Positions 41,413-49,346 of a stretch of DNA of 51,587 nucleotides are shown here, one piece after another. A model generated the notes under the pieces. It saw only the letters and a list, made by a program, of their open reading frames with translations, was not told where the DNA came from and did not search any database. The position numbers and the translations under genes are program-made. The stretch lies in the NCBI GenBank assembly GCA_021770005.1, contig JAETRV010000017.1, positions 1 to 51,587 of the forward strand, in the 5' to 3' direction. This DNA is from Anaerotruncus sp. GTDB taxonomy: Bacteria; Bacillota; Clostridia; Oscillospirales; Ruminococcaceae. The stretch's first letter is position 1, and every line of letters starts with the position of its first letter.

Positions 41413-42726
41413 TTATTTTGGCATCAGCAGGGCGGTGCGAGCCACAAAAACACCGTCCTGCGCTTCGATTTGCAGCTCGCTCTGATACCGATGGGCGATA
41501 CCCTCCATAATTTTCAGGCCGTACCCATGTCCCGCGCCCTTGTGAGAGAGGAACCGACCGCTGTCTTTGTCCGGCTTCGGGGTGGAAACACAGGCATTTA
41601 GGCCCTCCATAAACAGATATTTCCCCCGGACGTGCATGGTAATCTCTACCCAGCGCGGCTGCTCCAATGGGATCAGAGAGGCAGCGTCTAGCGCATTGTC
41701 CAATAGGTTCATCAGAAAGGCGGCAATATCCTCGTCCGGGAAGGGCAGCACATCCGGAATGTTGATGTGAAGACCAAGTCTTATCCCAGCCTCCTTGGCC
41801 CGCCCGGCGCCTTGGGACAGGATCGCATTGACAATGGGGTGGTTGGCGATCTTCAACGGTACGATCTCCCGAGTTTGCTGGGTGAGGCGCGCAAGATATT
41901 CGTCCAGTTTTTTGTAGTCCCCTCGCTGGCCCAAGGCTTGCAGGATGCCCAGATTACCCAGGATGTCATGACGGGCCTGTGCCAACGCCGCGCTGCTTTC
42001 CTGTAGGATGCGCAGGTTCTCCCATGCGAGCCGGCTGCGGGTTTCCACCAGCTCCAACTCGGTCTGGGCCTGCGCTTCGGTCATCTGCCGCCAGAGGGAA
42101 CGGAGCACCGTCAGATAGGTCAACGGCATGAGGATCAATACCAGGATGATGCGGGCAAGCCCTTCGGCATCGGGCATAGGCTTCCCTACTGGCACAGAGG
42201 TAAACATGATGAGGAGGTAATAGGTTGCACCGATGGCGGCAAACAGCCACCAGCCTTTGGTCAGCTTACGCTGAAGCTGAAGATAAGGCTGCCGCAGATA
42301 CCGCCAGAATAGGAACTCCACAGCGGGGAAAGCAATCAGCCGGGAGATCAACAGCACCACATAGGTATCCCCTGCCATCCGGTCGAGGAAGTTTGTGATC
42401 TGCAAAATCCAAAAGCAGAGGGTATCTGATAGACAGAACAGGAAGAAAAAACGCCCGTCGCGATACTTTGAAAGCAGGAAAAACAACAGTAGGGTCGGAA
42501 TGGTGCAGGTGAAAAAGGCGGAACGCATGATGATGCCAGCTCCCTGCCAGAACATAATCAGCACGTTTATCACCAGAAGTGTCCCGCCCCCAACGAGCCC
42601 GGCGGCTAGCGTTACCGACCAGGAGAAACGCGCCTCGAACAGCAGTAGGAGAAACGCGATGATATGAAACATAGACCAAAGAAAGGAAATATCCCGCAGT
42701 ATCGTCACATGCTGCACCCCCTTCAT
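41413..42726 (-). CDS. AgrC-like sensor histidine kinase (GHKL, HPK10 type)
   Basis: 437-aa membrane kinase. About six hydrophobic segments span residues 10-205. A helix leads to the phospho-acceptor in ARHDILGNLGILQALGQRGD (H253), then the N-box FLMNLLDNALDAA (337-349) and a G-box near GHGYGLKIMEGI. This layout matches peptide-sensing AgrC/ComD-type kinases that pair with LytTR regulators. Its promoter (42751-42780) is divergent from that of the small-protein operon starting at 42904, and it converges on the regulator gene. The ligand is unknown. Confidence 0.9.
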   Translation of the reverse strand: MKGVQHVTILRDISFLWSMFHIIAFLLLLFEARFSWSVTLAAGLVGGGTLLVINVLIMFWQGAGIIMRSAFFTCTIPTLLLFFLLSKYRDGRFFFLFCLSDTLCFWILQITNFLDRMAGDTYVVLLISRLIAFPAVEFLFWRYLRQPYLQLQRKLTKGWWLFAAIGATYYLLIMFTSVPVGKPMPDAEGLARIILVLILMPLTYLTVLRSLWRQMTEAQAQTELELVETRSRLAWENLRILQESSAALAQARHDILGNLGILQALGQRGDYKKLDEYLARLTQQTREIVPLKIANHPIVNAILSQGAGRAKEAGIRLGLHINIPDVLPFPDEDIAAFLMNLLDNALDAASLIPLEQPRWVEITMHVRGKYLFMEGLNACVSTPKPDKDSGRFLSHKGAGHGYGLKIMEGIAHRYQSELQIEAQDGVFVARTALLMPK

Positions 42727-42750
42727 TTCTTAATGTATTGTCCTTCCCAT

Positions 42751-42780
42751 AGTTTACCCGGAAGGGGGAGGGGCTGTCAA
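42751..42780 (-). promoter_or_regulatory. Sigma-A promoter of the kinase gene
   Basis: On the minus strand: TTGACA (42780-42775), 18-bp spacer, TAAACT (42756-42751). Confidence 0.75.
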
Positions 42781-42787
42781 GGCGGGG

Positions 42788-42812
42788 GGATTTCCATTTG
42801 GTCGGATTTTCC
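42788..42812. promoter_or_regulatory. Direct repeats between divergent promoters
   Basis: GGATTTCC (42788-42795) and GGATTTTCC (42804-42812), 16 bp apart start to start, with CCAGTTAGG just after. They lie between the two divergent -35 boxes, a position suited to a regulator operator. The match to published LytTR site patterns is partial. Confidence 0.35.
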
Positions 42813-42832
42813 GCCCAGTTAGGAAAAGGGCC

Positions 42833-42862
42833 TTGTCCACCGGTTCTTTTTTCTGCTAGAGT
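42833..42862 (+). promoter_or_regulatory. Possible promoter of the small-protein operon
   Basis: TTGTCC (42833-42838), 18-bp spacer, TAGAGT (42857-42862), about 42 nt before the ATG at 42904. The -10 is imperfect, as expected for an activator-dependent promoter. Confidence 0.45.
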
Positions 42863-42903
42863 AAATATGCGGACATCAAAAATAAGCGGGGAGGGGAGCT
42901 ATT

Positions 42904-43053
42904 ATGGACGCATGCAGGCAGAAAAATACCCGCAGAAATAGGCTGCCTATCCGAATAACCGCTGGCAGAGCGGTCTGGGATGGGGGCCAATTGGGGTGTT
43001 TCGATCCCATCTTGTCAGGCTGGCATGGCGCCGAAAAGGAGGCGGCAACGTGA
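42904..43053 (+). CDS. 49-residue peptide, unknown function
   Basis: Starts MDACRQKNTRRNRL and ends GAEKEAAT. The N-terminal half is basic, the C-terminal part contains LGCFDPILSGWHG followed by an acidic tail. That order loosely recalls AgrD-type precursors (basic helix, cysteine-containing signal, acidic tail), but no AgrB processing protease is present, so this is only a suggestion. A strong GGGGAGGGGAG site lies 5 nt before the ATG. Its stop overlaps the GTG start of the next gene (GTGA), so the two are translationally coupled. It is divergent from the AgrC-like kinase. Confidence 0.5.
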   Translation: MDACRQKNTRRNRLPIRITAGRAVWDGGQLGCFDPILSGWHGAEKEAAT

Positions 43054-43280
43054 GAAGGGAGAGGAAGTGGATCACAACGGTGGAGCTGGCCATCGTTGTT
43101 TTGGCGACAATCGCCATCTTTGTGTGGGGAAAACGGGCCACTCTGGTTGAACGGGGATATGCAGCCTATGGCGGGGAGTATTCGCTCCTTCTGCTTCCGG
43201 TCCTCTACTATATCTGGAAACAGGTGTGGTTTGACTGGATTACGGAACTCCGTTACCTGTGGCAGGACAGGAAGATATGA
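43050..43280 (+). CDS. Small membrane protein, 76 aa
   Basis: GTG start with AAAGGAGG 7 nt upstream, overlapping the stop of the 49-residue peptide gene. MRRERKWITTVELAI opens a first hydrophobic helix (about residues 9-26); a second lies around YSLLLLPVLYYIWKQVWF (about 43-60). The C-terminus is charged (LRYLWQDRKI). Family not recognised. Together with the preceding peptide it forms a two-gene operon divergent from the sensor kinase, so it may be an output or immunity/export component of that system (inference). Confidence 0.6.
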   Translation: MRRERKWITTVELAIVVLATIAIFVWGKRATLVERGYAAYGGEYSLLLLPVLYYIWKQVWFDWITELRYLWQDRKI

Positions 43281-43361
43281 AACAAAAAAGAGGGTCGGGC
43301 GCGGCACAGGTTGCCGTATAAAACCGCAGGCCCCAAAGCAACTGGTTCATGGGTGCTAAAA

Positions 43362-43787
43362 ATGGAAGAAAAGAGAACAGAAAAATTGTGGACAATATCG
43401 GACGCGCTATGGGAAGAAGTCAGGACGTACATCCCGGAAAGGCGGCGGGACCCGAACCGGCAGTACAGGAATGCACCCGGACAGGGGCGGCCCGGTCTGC
43501 CAGCAAGGCAGGTTTTGGAGGGGATATTCCATGTGATGCGGACAGGGTGCCGCTGGAAAGCGGTTCCCCGGGAATACGGATGCGGCAGCAGTATTCACCG
43601 GTATTTTCAGGAATGGCTGGAAGCGGGCCTTTTCGACCGGATCTGGGATTTGGGTGTGGGGAAATACGATGAGCTGGAGGGCGTCAGCTGGGAATGGCAA
43701 ACTGTGGACGGCAGCCGGATGAAAACGCCGCTAGAACAGGAGATCATAGGACGCAGTCCAGCCAGACATAGTAAAACCAATCATTAA
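43362..43787 (+). pseudogene. IS5-family transposase, N-terminal fragment
   Basis: 141 codons. The N-terminal helix-turn-helix-like DUF4096 region is intact: WTISDALWEEVRTYIPE, GRPGLPARQVLEGIFHVMRTGCRWKAVP, then IHRYFQEWLEAGLFDRIW. The first DDE aspartate region WQTVDGSRMKTPLEQEIIGR follows, after which the frame ends SPARHSKTNH. The remaining 120 or more residues with the other catalytic acids are absent; the next gene begins in the opposite direction 110 bp later. No clear terminal inverted repeats were found. This is a relic of an insertion. Confidence 0.85.
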
Positions 43788-43844
43788 GCGCTTATGAAAA
43801 ACCGCTGTTTTAGAAATCTGTATCCATAAGCGGAACCATCCGGG

Positions 43845-43887
43845 AACAAAAACTGCCGGGAAGGTGGCAATGACACTTTTCCGGCAG
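43845..43887 (-). terminator. Terminator of the 156-aa membrane protein gene
   Basis: CTGCCGGAAAA / TTCCCGGCAG stem on the minus strand followed by GTTTTTG. Confidence 0.7.
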
Positions 43888-43898
43888 CGAGAGGAAGA

Positions 43899-44366
43899 TC
43901 AACAGGGGTCGATTGCGAGACAGGCGAGCAGGCCATATGCCTGAAATGCGAAGGTGCAGCAATAGCCGCCAACATGTTCAACCAGCCAGACGAACGTTCC
44001 AAACGAGAATGGGCGGCTATAGGCGAGCGGCTTTGGAAGCAGGCGCGCCGGCCCGACAAAGTTGGCGACCAGCCCCAGATAACAATAGGCGGCGATTGCC
44101 AGCACCAACAGCAGGATCATCCGCAGGGCGGTTGGGCGCGGCGGAAACCGCAGTCCGCAGAAAAGCCGGGCGAACAGGAGCAGGGCAAGGGTCCCGCAGA
44201 CGACAGACAACGGGAAAAAATAGAACTTGAAGTATTCTTTCAGCGCGACCGGTTCGGTGGGCAGTGGGTCCAACCGAAGGTAGGCGAGGAAAAAGAAAAC
44301 CGGGATAAACGCAAACAGAAAGAACAGGCAGAACCGGGCCTGTGACCAAAGCGGTTTTGTTTTCAT
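43899..44366 (-). CDS. Hypothetical membrane protein, about 156 aa
   Basis: Four predicted membrane helices: FCLFFLFAFIPVFFFLAYL, FFPLSVVCGTLALLLFARLF, MILLLVLAIAAYCYLGLVANF, and a last one around FAFQAYGLLACLAI. The N-terminus MKTKPLWSQAR is basic. An ATG four codons upstream is possible; the chosen one has GAGGGGG immediately before it. Not recognised. It is separated from the frameshifted secreted gene by 22 bp on the same strand. Confidence 0.65.
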   Translation of the reverse strand: MKTKPLWSQARFCLFFLFAFIPVFFFLAYLRLDPLPTEPVALKEYFKFYFFPLSVVCGTLALLLFARLFCGLRFPPRPTALRMILLLVLAIAAYCYLGLVANFVGPARLLPKPLAYSRPFSFGTFVWLVEHVGGYCCTFAFQAYGLLACLAIDPC

Positions 44367-44388
44367 AATCCCCCTCATGGTAGTTCAT

Positions 44389-44966
44389 CTAAAAGTGATG
44401 GTTGAAAGTACATTTTACAGTTTCAGTCGTAGTATGAGAAGAATCCTTATAGTAGATTAAGTTAACCGTATAATCTACACCTTTCACAAAAGACCCAATA
44501 TCTCTTGCAACGGCAACCCAATTAGAAGGGACAGCATTTTGGCTCCCCCATGTAACGGAACTGTAAGATTTTTTTTGATTCACCGAATCATATATATCCG
44601 GGGGTCCGGCATAGCCTATTTGATAGGCTATGGCTGAAGGGGTGCCTATACCTATAAGGTAGGTTGAACTGGGATTTCTATTTTTTTCAATTTTAAACCA
44701 ATTCATTTTTATTAGGTCGATGTCTCCTGAAGAAGAATGATAAACACTGGGGATATAACCGATAGAACTGGTAAGTGTAACATATTTTTTAGGATCTAGT
44801 ATTTGATCGGTCATTGTCAAACGAAGTTTGGCATTTTTTTAATTTGAGCTATGATTTGTTCATTTGCAATATCTAGAATATTAGGAGGCGATGCTAATAT
44901 AGGCTGGGATACAAATAAGGTGCACAAAATTGTTAGAACAAGCATAGATAATAGACGTTTGATCAT
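44389..44966 (-). pseudogene. Secreted protein gene with a frameshift in an A7 run
   Basis: The 5' part (from ATG 44966) encodes a signal peptide, MIKRLLSMLVLTILCTLF with an ILA-S cleavage region, and continues to AQIKKMPNFV before a stop. The 3' part, one frame away, encodes NAKLRLTMTDQILDPKKYV and about 130 further residues rich in Tyr, Ser, Asn and Thr, ending VKCTFNHHF. The frames join at seven A residues (minus strand, about 44832-44838); one extra A or a -1 slip restores a ~190-aa secreted protein. The gene is AT-rich compared with its flanks. Family not recognised. It may be a real mutation, phase variation, programmed slippage or a sequencing error. Confidence 0.7.
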
Positions 44967-45066
44967 TTCTTAAACCTTCGTTCCCTTTCATGTTAGGCAA
45001 TACGTATTATGCGCTTAAAACAATTATATATAGGTAACACCTCCTAATTTTGAATTTTGTTATTCA

Positions 45067-45095
45067 ATTGTATCATATAAAAGTAGCGATATCAA
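45067..45095 (-). promoter_or_regulatory. Sigma-A promoter of the secreted-protein gene
   Basis: On the minus strand: TTGATA (45095-45090), 17-bp spacer, TACAAT (45072-45067), about 100 nt upstream of the ATG in a very AT-rich stretch. Confidence 0.65.
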
Positions 45096-45168
45096 TAAAT
45101 TAATAATATATATTTTAAATTGAGGTCGATTTGTGCTATACTGGAAGTCAGCGAAAGGAGGCATCCAG

Positions 45169-45999
45169 ATGGCAAGACCGGCACTTCGGCGGGAAAACCC
45201 ATACCCGGAACAGATGCAGGCGCTCCGGATCGCCTGTGCGGATTGTTATGGCTACTGCTGTACCGCGCTCTGCTTTTTCAAGACCGATGGGTTCCCGCTG
45301 GACAAGCCCCCCGGAACCCCCTGCCGCAATCTACTGCCGGATTTCCGATGCAGGGTGCATGACCAGCTCTCCAAACGCGGGTGGAAAGGTTGCCGCGCGT
45401 ATGACTGTCTGGGCGCGGGACAGGCAGCGGCGCGGCTCTACGGCCAGGACTGGCGGGAAGCTCCTGCAACCGCGTCCGAGCAGTTTGAGGTCTTTTTGAC
45501 CCTCTGCCGGCTGCACCAGATCGGCTGGCATCTGTTGGAGGCGCTGCAACTGCTTCCGGCGGAACCGCTCTGGGCAGCATTGGAAGGGCAGCTTGTTGAG
45601 AACCAGCGGTTGGCCGGGCAGCCTGCCGGGGCGCTCGCCGGGATGGAATTATCGGCCCACTGCTCGGAGGTGAACCCGCTGTTGAAGCGGGCCGCCGCAC
45701 GAACCATGCAGGCCGCCGGGACAGGGAAACGGTGTGCCGACGGGGTCGGGAAACGGTTCCGGGGCCGTCTGGACGGGATGGATTTCAGCCTTGCGCCGCT
45801 GATCGCTGCCAGTTTTGCGGGGTGTACCCTTTACGGAGTCAATCTGCTGGGGGCGGACCTGCGGGATGCCGACCTCTCGGATGCCGATCTGAGGGGAGTG
45901 TTTTTTCTCACACAGGGGCAGCTCAACGCTGCCAAAGGGAACCGGAACACTCTACTTCCGCCAGGGCTTTCCCATCCGCCGCACTGGGAATCGAAATGA
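45169..45999 (+). CDS. Cysteine-rich protein with a pentapeptide-repeat region
   Basis: 276 aa. The N-terminal third is cysteine-rich (ACADCYGYCCTALCFF, then CRNLLPDFRCRVHDQL and GCRAYDCLGAGQ), suggesting a metal site. A helical middle follows, then a pentapeptide-repeat tract (about residues 205-250) with LLGADLRDADLSDADLRGV. AAAGGAGG lies 7 nt before ATG 45169, preferred over the upstream in-frame ATG. Similar proteins are called pentapeptide repeat-containing; the role is unknown. It stands beside an ArsC-like gene on the same strand. Confidence 0.85.
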   Translation: MARPALRRENPYPEQMQALRIACADCYGYCCTALCFFKTDGFPLDKPPGTPCRNLLPDFRCRVHDQLSKRGWKGCRAYDCLGAGQAAARLYGQDWREAPATASEQFEVFLTLCRLHQIGWHLLEALQLLPAEPLWAALEGQLVENQRLAGQPAGALAGMELSAHCSEVNPLLKRAAARTMQAAGTGKRCADGVGKRFRGRLDGMDFSLAPLIAASFAGCTLYGVNLLGADLRDADLSDADLRGVFFLTQGQLNAAKGNRNTLLPPGLSHPPHWESK

Positions 46000-46017
46000 G
46001 GTACAGGAGGAAACCAT

Positions 46018-46374
46018 ATGCAGGTTTTATTTTTATCCTATCCCAAATGCACCACCTGCCAGAAAGCAAAGCGCTGGCTGGATGAAAATGGAATTTCTTA
46101 TGAGGAGCGCCACATCAAAGAGCAAAGCCCGTCAGCCGGGGAGCTGCGGACATGGCACCAGCAGAGCGGGCTGCCGCTCAAAAAGTTTTTCAATACGAGC
46201 GGCTTGCTTTATAAAGAGCAAGGGTTGAAAGACAAACTCCCGCAGATGGACGAGGAAGCGCAGTACGCCCTGCTCGCCACCGACGGGATGCTGGTCAAGC
46301 GTCCGCTGGTGATCGGGGATGGGCTGGTATTGGTGGGGTTCAAACCCACGGAATGGGAGCAGCTCAAAAGGTGA
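46018..46374 (+). CDS. ArsC/Spx-family protein
   Basis: 118-aa thioredoxin-fold protein of the ArsC/Spx/YffB family. The N-terminal YPKCTTCQKAKRWLDENG has a CxxC active site, then ERHIKEQSPSAGELRTW and the late VKRPLVIGDGLVLVGFKPTEW. The pair of cysteines suggests a redox or arsenate-reductase-like role rather than RNA-polymerase binding (inference). AGGAGG precedes the ATG. Its TGA overlaps the GTG of the GIY-YIG gene. Confidence 0.92.
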   Translation: MQVLFLSYPKCTTCQKAKRWLDENGISYEERHIKEQSPSAGELRTWHQQSGLPLKKFFNTSGLLYKEQGLKDKLPQMDEEAQYALLATDGMLVKRPLVIGDGLVLVGFKPTEWEQLKR

Positions 46375-46613
46375 ACTGCTGGGTTTATATCTTGCAGTGC
46401 GCCGATGGAACCCTCTACACCGGTTGGACTTCCGATCTGCAAAAACGTCTCCGGATGCATAACAGCGGTACCGCTTCTAAGTATACCCGGTCGCGCCTGC
46501 CGGTGGAGATGGTGTATAGCGAGCCTTGCGCCGGACGTTCAGAGGCGCTTCGGCGGGAGGCGGCGATCAAGCGGTTGACCCGGATAGAAAAACTTATGCT
46601 AATCGGAAGGTAA
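46371..46613 (+). CDS. GIY-YIG nuclease-domain protein (YhbQ/YazA-like)
   Basis: 80 aa. The signature reads WVYILQCADGTLYTGWTSDLQKRLRMHNSG, that is VYI..TGW with the conserved Arg, and then RSEALRREAAIKRL with the catalytic Glu. The GTG start overlaps the previous TGA; the longer frame is a shadow. Members of this subgroup are small DNA nucleases; the role in the cell is uncertain. Confidence 0.92.
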   Translation: MNCWVYILQCADGTLYTGWTSDLQKRLRMHNSGTASKYTRSRLPVEMVYSEPCAGRSEALRREAAIKRLTRIEKLMLIGR

Positions 46614-46701
46614 AACCCTTAGGACCCGTATCATAGCTAAGGGACGCTGGATAGGCGGGGAAATGCAGAGAGCAGCTTATGTATTGCAGGGAAGGAAGCG
46701 C

Positions 46702-46740
46702 AAAAAGCAATCAGCAGTTTGGATGCTGACTGCTTTTTTG
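46702..46740 (+). terminator. Rho-independent terminator
   Basis: AGCAATCAGCA / TGCTGACTGCT (one mismatch) with a 7-nt loop and six T after it. Confidence 0.75.
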
Positions 46741-46849
46741 CATCATTTGGAGAATTTTTGTGGACAGGGCTTGATTTTTTTCCTGCCTGCGCTACAATGG
46801 AAAGACGGTGAGGGGACACTGACGCGTAATCAACAGATTGTTTTGAGGA

Positions 46850-47638
46850 ATGGAGCTGGAGATTGTGACAACACTACAGATGATCCTACTGGTCTGCCCG
46901 ATGATTTTTCTGGCGAGCTTTGTGGACAGTATCGCGGGCGGCGGCGGCCTCATCAGTCTGCCGGTTTATATGATGACCGGCCTGCCGGTCCACACCGCGT
47001 TTGGCTGCAACAAGTTTTCCGCCAGCATGGGCAGCATCATTTCGGCGGTCCGCTACCAGAGAAGCGGGAAAATCAAATGGAAGCCGGCGACGGTTTCAGC
47101 GGTCTGTTCGCTCTGCGGCGCGTTGATCGGCGCACAGATCAATCTGCGCATCGACCCGCTCTTTCTGAAAAAGATGGTTCTGGTGATTCTGCCGATCGCA
47201 GCGGTGGTGGTGCTGTTCGGCAACCATCATAAACAGAATATGCGCCTGCTGGAAGGGCGAAAACTCTATCTGAGCTGTGCGGCGGCGGGCCTGCTGATCG
47301 GGCTATACGACGGGATCATCGGCCCCGGAACCGGCACTTTCATGATCCTCGCATACACCTCGTTCATCGGGTACGACTATGTGACCGCAAGCGGCAACGC
47401 CAAGGTCGCAAACCTCGCCTCCAATCTGGCCAGTTTGATCGTCTATCTGCTGCATGGGAACGTCCTGTTGGCTCTCGCGCTCCCGGCGGGGATTTGCGGC
47501 ATCCTGGGCGGCTGGATTGGGAGCAGCCTTGCGATCAGCAAAGGGACCAGGTTCATCAAGGTGATCGTTGTGTTCGTGTTAATCGGGGTGTTCGGCAAGT
47601 TGATCTGGGACGTGGTTTCGGTTGCGGGGGTGGTTTGA
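46850..47638 (+). CDS. TauE/SafE (TSUP) family anion exporter
   Basis: 262-aa membrane protein with about eight helices. The two TSUP half-repeats show as FVDSIAGGGGLISLPVYMMTG and GLYDGIIGPGTGTFMILAY. Family members move sulfite or other sulfur oxyanions or organosulfonates. The start is uncertain: ATG 46850 is very close to GAGG, and GTG 46865 is a possible alternative. The stop is immediately followed by the ATG of an ArsC-like gene, so the two are coupled. Confidence 0.9.
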   Translation: MELEIVTTLQMILLVCPMIFLASFVDSIAGGGGLISLPVYMMTGLPVHTAFGCNKFSASMGSIISAVRYQRSGKIKWKPATVSAVCSLCGALIGAQINLRIDPLFLKKMVLVILPIAAVVVLFGNHHKQNMRLLEGRKLYLSCAAAGLLIGLYDGIIGPGTGTFMILAYTSFIGYDYVTASGNAKVANLASNLASLIVYLLHGNVLLALALPAGICGILGGWIGSSLAISKGTRFIKVIVVFVLIGVFGKLIWDVVSVAGVV

Positions 47639-47980
47639 ATGAATATCCAGATATTCGGGAAAGGCAAATGCTTCGACACCAAAAAGGCGGAGCGCTGGTT
47701 CAAGGAACGGCGGATCCCCTACCAGAAGATCGACCTTGAGCGGATCGGGATGAGCAAGGGGGAACTAGAGTCGGTCAAGCGTGCGGTCGGCGGGGTGAAG
47801 CCGCTGATAGACCCCAAGTCTAAGGATTATGACCGTTCCTATGTGGCCTATCTCGCTTCGGAGGAAAATATCTCGGACAAGCTGTTGGAATATCCGTGTC
47901 TGTTGAGGACGCCGGTCGTCCGGAACGGCAGACAGGCTACCGTGGGATACTGCCCGGACGTTTGGGAGACCTGGAAATAA
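47639..47980 (+). CDS. ArsC-like family protein
   Basis: 113 aa of the ArsC/Spx thioredoxin fold: IQIFGKGKCFDTKKAERWF at the N-terminus, RIPYQKIDLERIGMSKGEL, and LRTPVVRNGRQATVGYCPDVW. There is a single cysteine where the other copy has CxxC, so the chemistry differs. The start ATG abuts the stop of the TSUP gene, suggesting a shared role, possibly in sulfur or redox handling (inference). A small hairpin AGAGCCTGT/ACAGGCTCT follows at 47980-48002. Confidence 0.88.
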   Translation: MNIQIFGKGKCFDTKKAERWFKERRIPYQKIDLERIGMSKGELESVKRAVGGVKPLIDPKSKDYDRSYVAYLASEENISDKLLEYPCLLRTPVVRNGRQATVGYCPDVWETWK

Positions 47981-48081
47981 GAGCCTGTTTCAACAGGCTC
48001 TTAGCGCGGAGTAAAGGTAGCAGAGGCTTTGGTTTAGGGATTGGTTTGAAATAGAAAAACTTTGGATATGAGGTGGAGCAG

Positions 48082-49233
48082 ATGACCGAAAAAGAGTATT
48101 ACACCGACCCGTATCTACGGCGGTTCACCGCAACGGTCACCGGATGTGAGCCGGTGGGGGACGGTTGGCGGATTACCCTCGACCGGACCGCGTTTTACCC
48201 CGAGGGCGGCGGGCAGCCGGGGGACAGCGGTTGGATCGGCGGGGTGCGGGTGACCGATACCCATGAGAAGGGCGGGGAAGTGGTCCATACCGCCGCCGGA
48301 CCGCTCGAGCCGGGCCAGACTGTGGACGCCGAAATCGACTGGGACCGCCGGTTCTCTTTGATGCAGAACCATAGCGGGGAGCATATCGTATCGGGGATCA
48401 TCCATCGGATGTTCGGGCTGGAAAATGTGGGGTTTCATATGGGCAGCGACGCGGTGACGATCGACCTGAGCGGAGAACTGGACGCGGAGCAGCTTGCGCA
48501 GGTCGAGCGGGAAGCAAACCGCGCGGTTTGGGAGAACGCTGAAATCCAGATTGCTTACCCTTCCGCCGAAGCGCTGGCGCAGCTCGACTACCGAAGCAAG
48601 AAGGAGCTGACCGGCGCGGTGCGGATCGTCACCATCCCGGGGAGCGATGTCTGTGCCTGCTGTGGCACCCATGTCCGGCGCACCGGGGAGATCGGCGCGA
48701 TTAAGCTGCTGACCGCCCAGCGCAACAAAGGAGGCGTCCGGGTCTGGATGCTCTGCGGGGCGCGGGCGCTCGCCGACTATGCCGCGAAAAATACTGACCT
48801 CTACGCGATTTCCGGGCTGCTCTCAGCGAAAATCCACGAGACCGTCCCCGCAGTGGAACGGCTGCTCGCCGAAAATACCCAGCTGGAACAGCGGGCAGCG
48901 CAGCTGGAAAAACGGCTCTTCGCACTAAAAGCGGAGCGGTTCCAGGAGGGGAGCGCTCGGGCGATTGTGTTTGAGGAGGGATTGGATCATGCGGCGTTGC
49001 GGCGGTACTGCCAGGCGCTTTGCGCACGCGCGGAGCTTGCCGCGGTCTTTTCGCCGGACGGGCAGGGCGGTTGGCGGTATGTGCTCGGCAGCATGAAAAA
49101 AGACCCGCGTCCGCTGGGAAAATTGTTGAACCAGGCATTTTCCGGGCGCGGGGGCGGCAACCGGGAATTGGTGCAGGGCACCGTCTTGGGGGAAGCGTCC
49201 AAGATTGCCGCGTTTTGTGAATCGCTGAGCTGA
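48082..49233 (+). CDS. Alanyl-tRNA editing protein (AlaX type II, DHHA1 domain)
   Basis: 383-aa free-standing editing factor that hydrolyses mischarged Ser- or Gly-tRNA-Ala. The N-terminal part resembles AlaRS domain C-Ala/II (AFYPEGGGQPGDSGWIGG). The zinc site is QNHSGEHIV (HxxxH) and later VCACCGTHVRRTGEI (CxxxH). A coiled coil (about residues 255-290) precedes a DHHA1 domain with GRGGGNRELVQGT. ATG 48082 follows AGGTGGAG; a GTG three codons upstream is less likely. A terminator follows. Confidence 0.93.
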   Translation: MTEKEYYTDPYLRRFTATVTGCEPVGDGWRITLDRTAFYPEGGGQPGDSGWIGGVRVTDTHEKGGEVVHTAAGPLEPGQTVDAEIDWDRRFSLMQNHSGEHIVSGIIHRMFGLENVGFHMGSDAVTIDLSGELDAEQLAQVEREANRAVWENAEIQIAYPSAEALAQLDYRSKKELTGAVRIVTIPGSDVCACCGTHVRRTGEIGAIKLLTAQRNKGGVRVWMLCGARALADYAAKNTDLYAISGLLSAKIHETVPAVERLLAENTQLEQRAAQLEKRLFALKAERFQEGSARAIVFEEGLDHAALRRYCQALCARAELAAVFSPDGQGGWRYVLGSMKKDPRPLGKLLNQAFSGRGGGNRELVQGTVLGEASKIAAFCESLS

Positions 49234-49274
49234 AGTCTGGGGGCGGATACCCCGCACCCCAGTGCCCGAAAAGG

Positions 49275-49308
49275 AACAGCCGGACGGTTTTTACCGTCCG
49301 GCTGTTTT
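49275..49308 (+). terminator. Rho-independent terminator of alaX-like gene
   Basis: AACAGCCGGACGGT / ACCGTCCGGCTGTT with a 4-nt T loop. The arms are perfectly complementary, and it may also serve the convergent flagellin gene. Confidence 0.85.
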
Positions 49309-49346
49309 CTGCAAAATGTGTGATGGGAAAATAAGAACTGTTTGGA

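Noticed and set aside
42904-43280. Calling the small operon an agrBD pair
   Set aside because: The 76-residue protein is too short for AgrB and lacks its catalytic His/Cys pattern; the 49-residue peptide resembles AgrD only in general layout.
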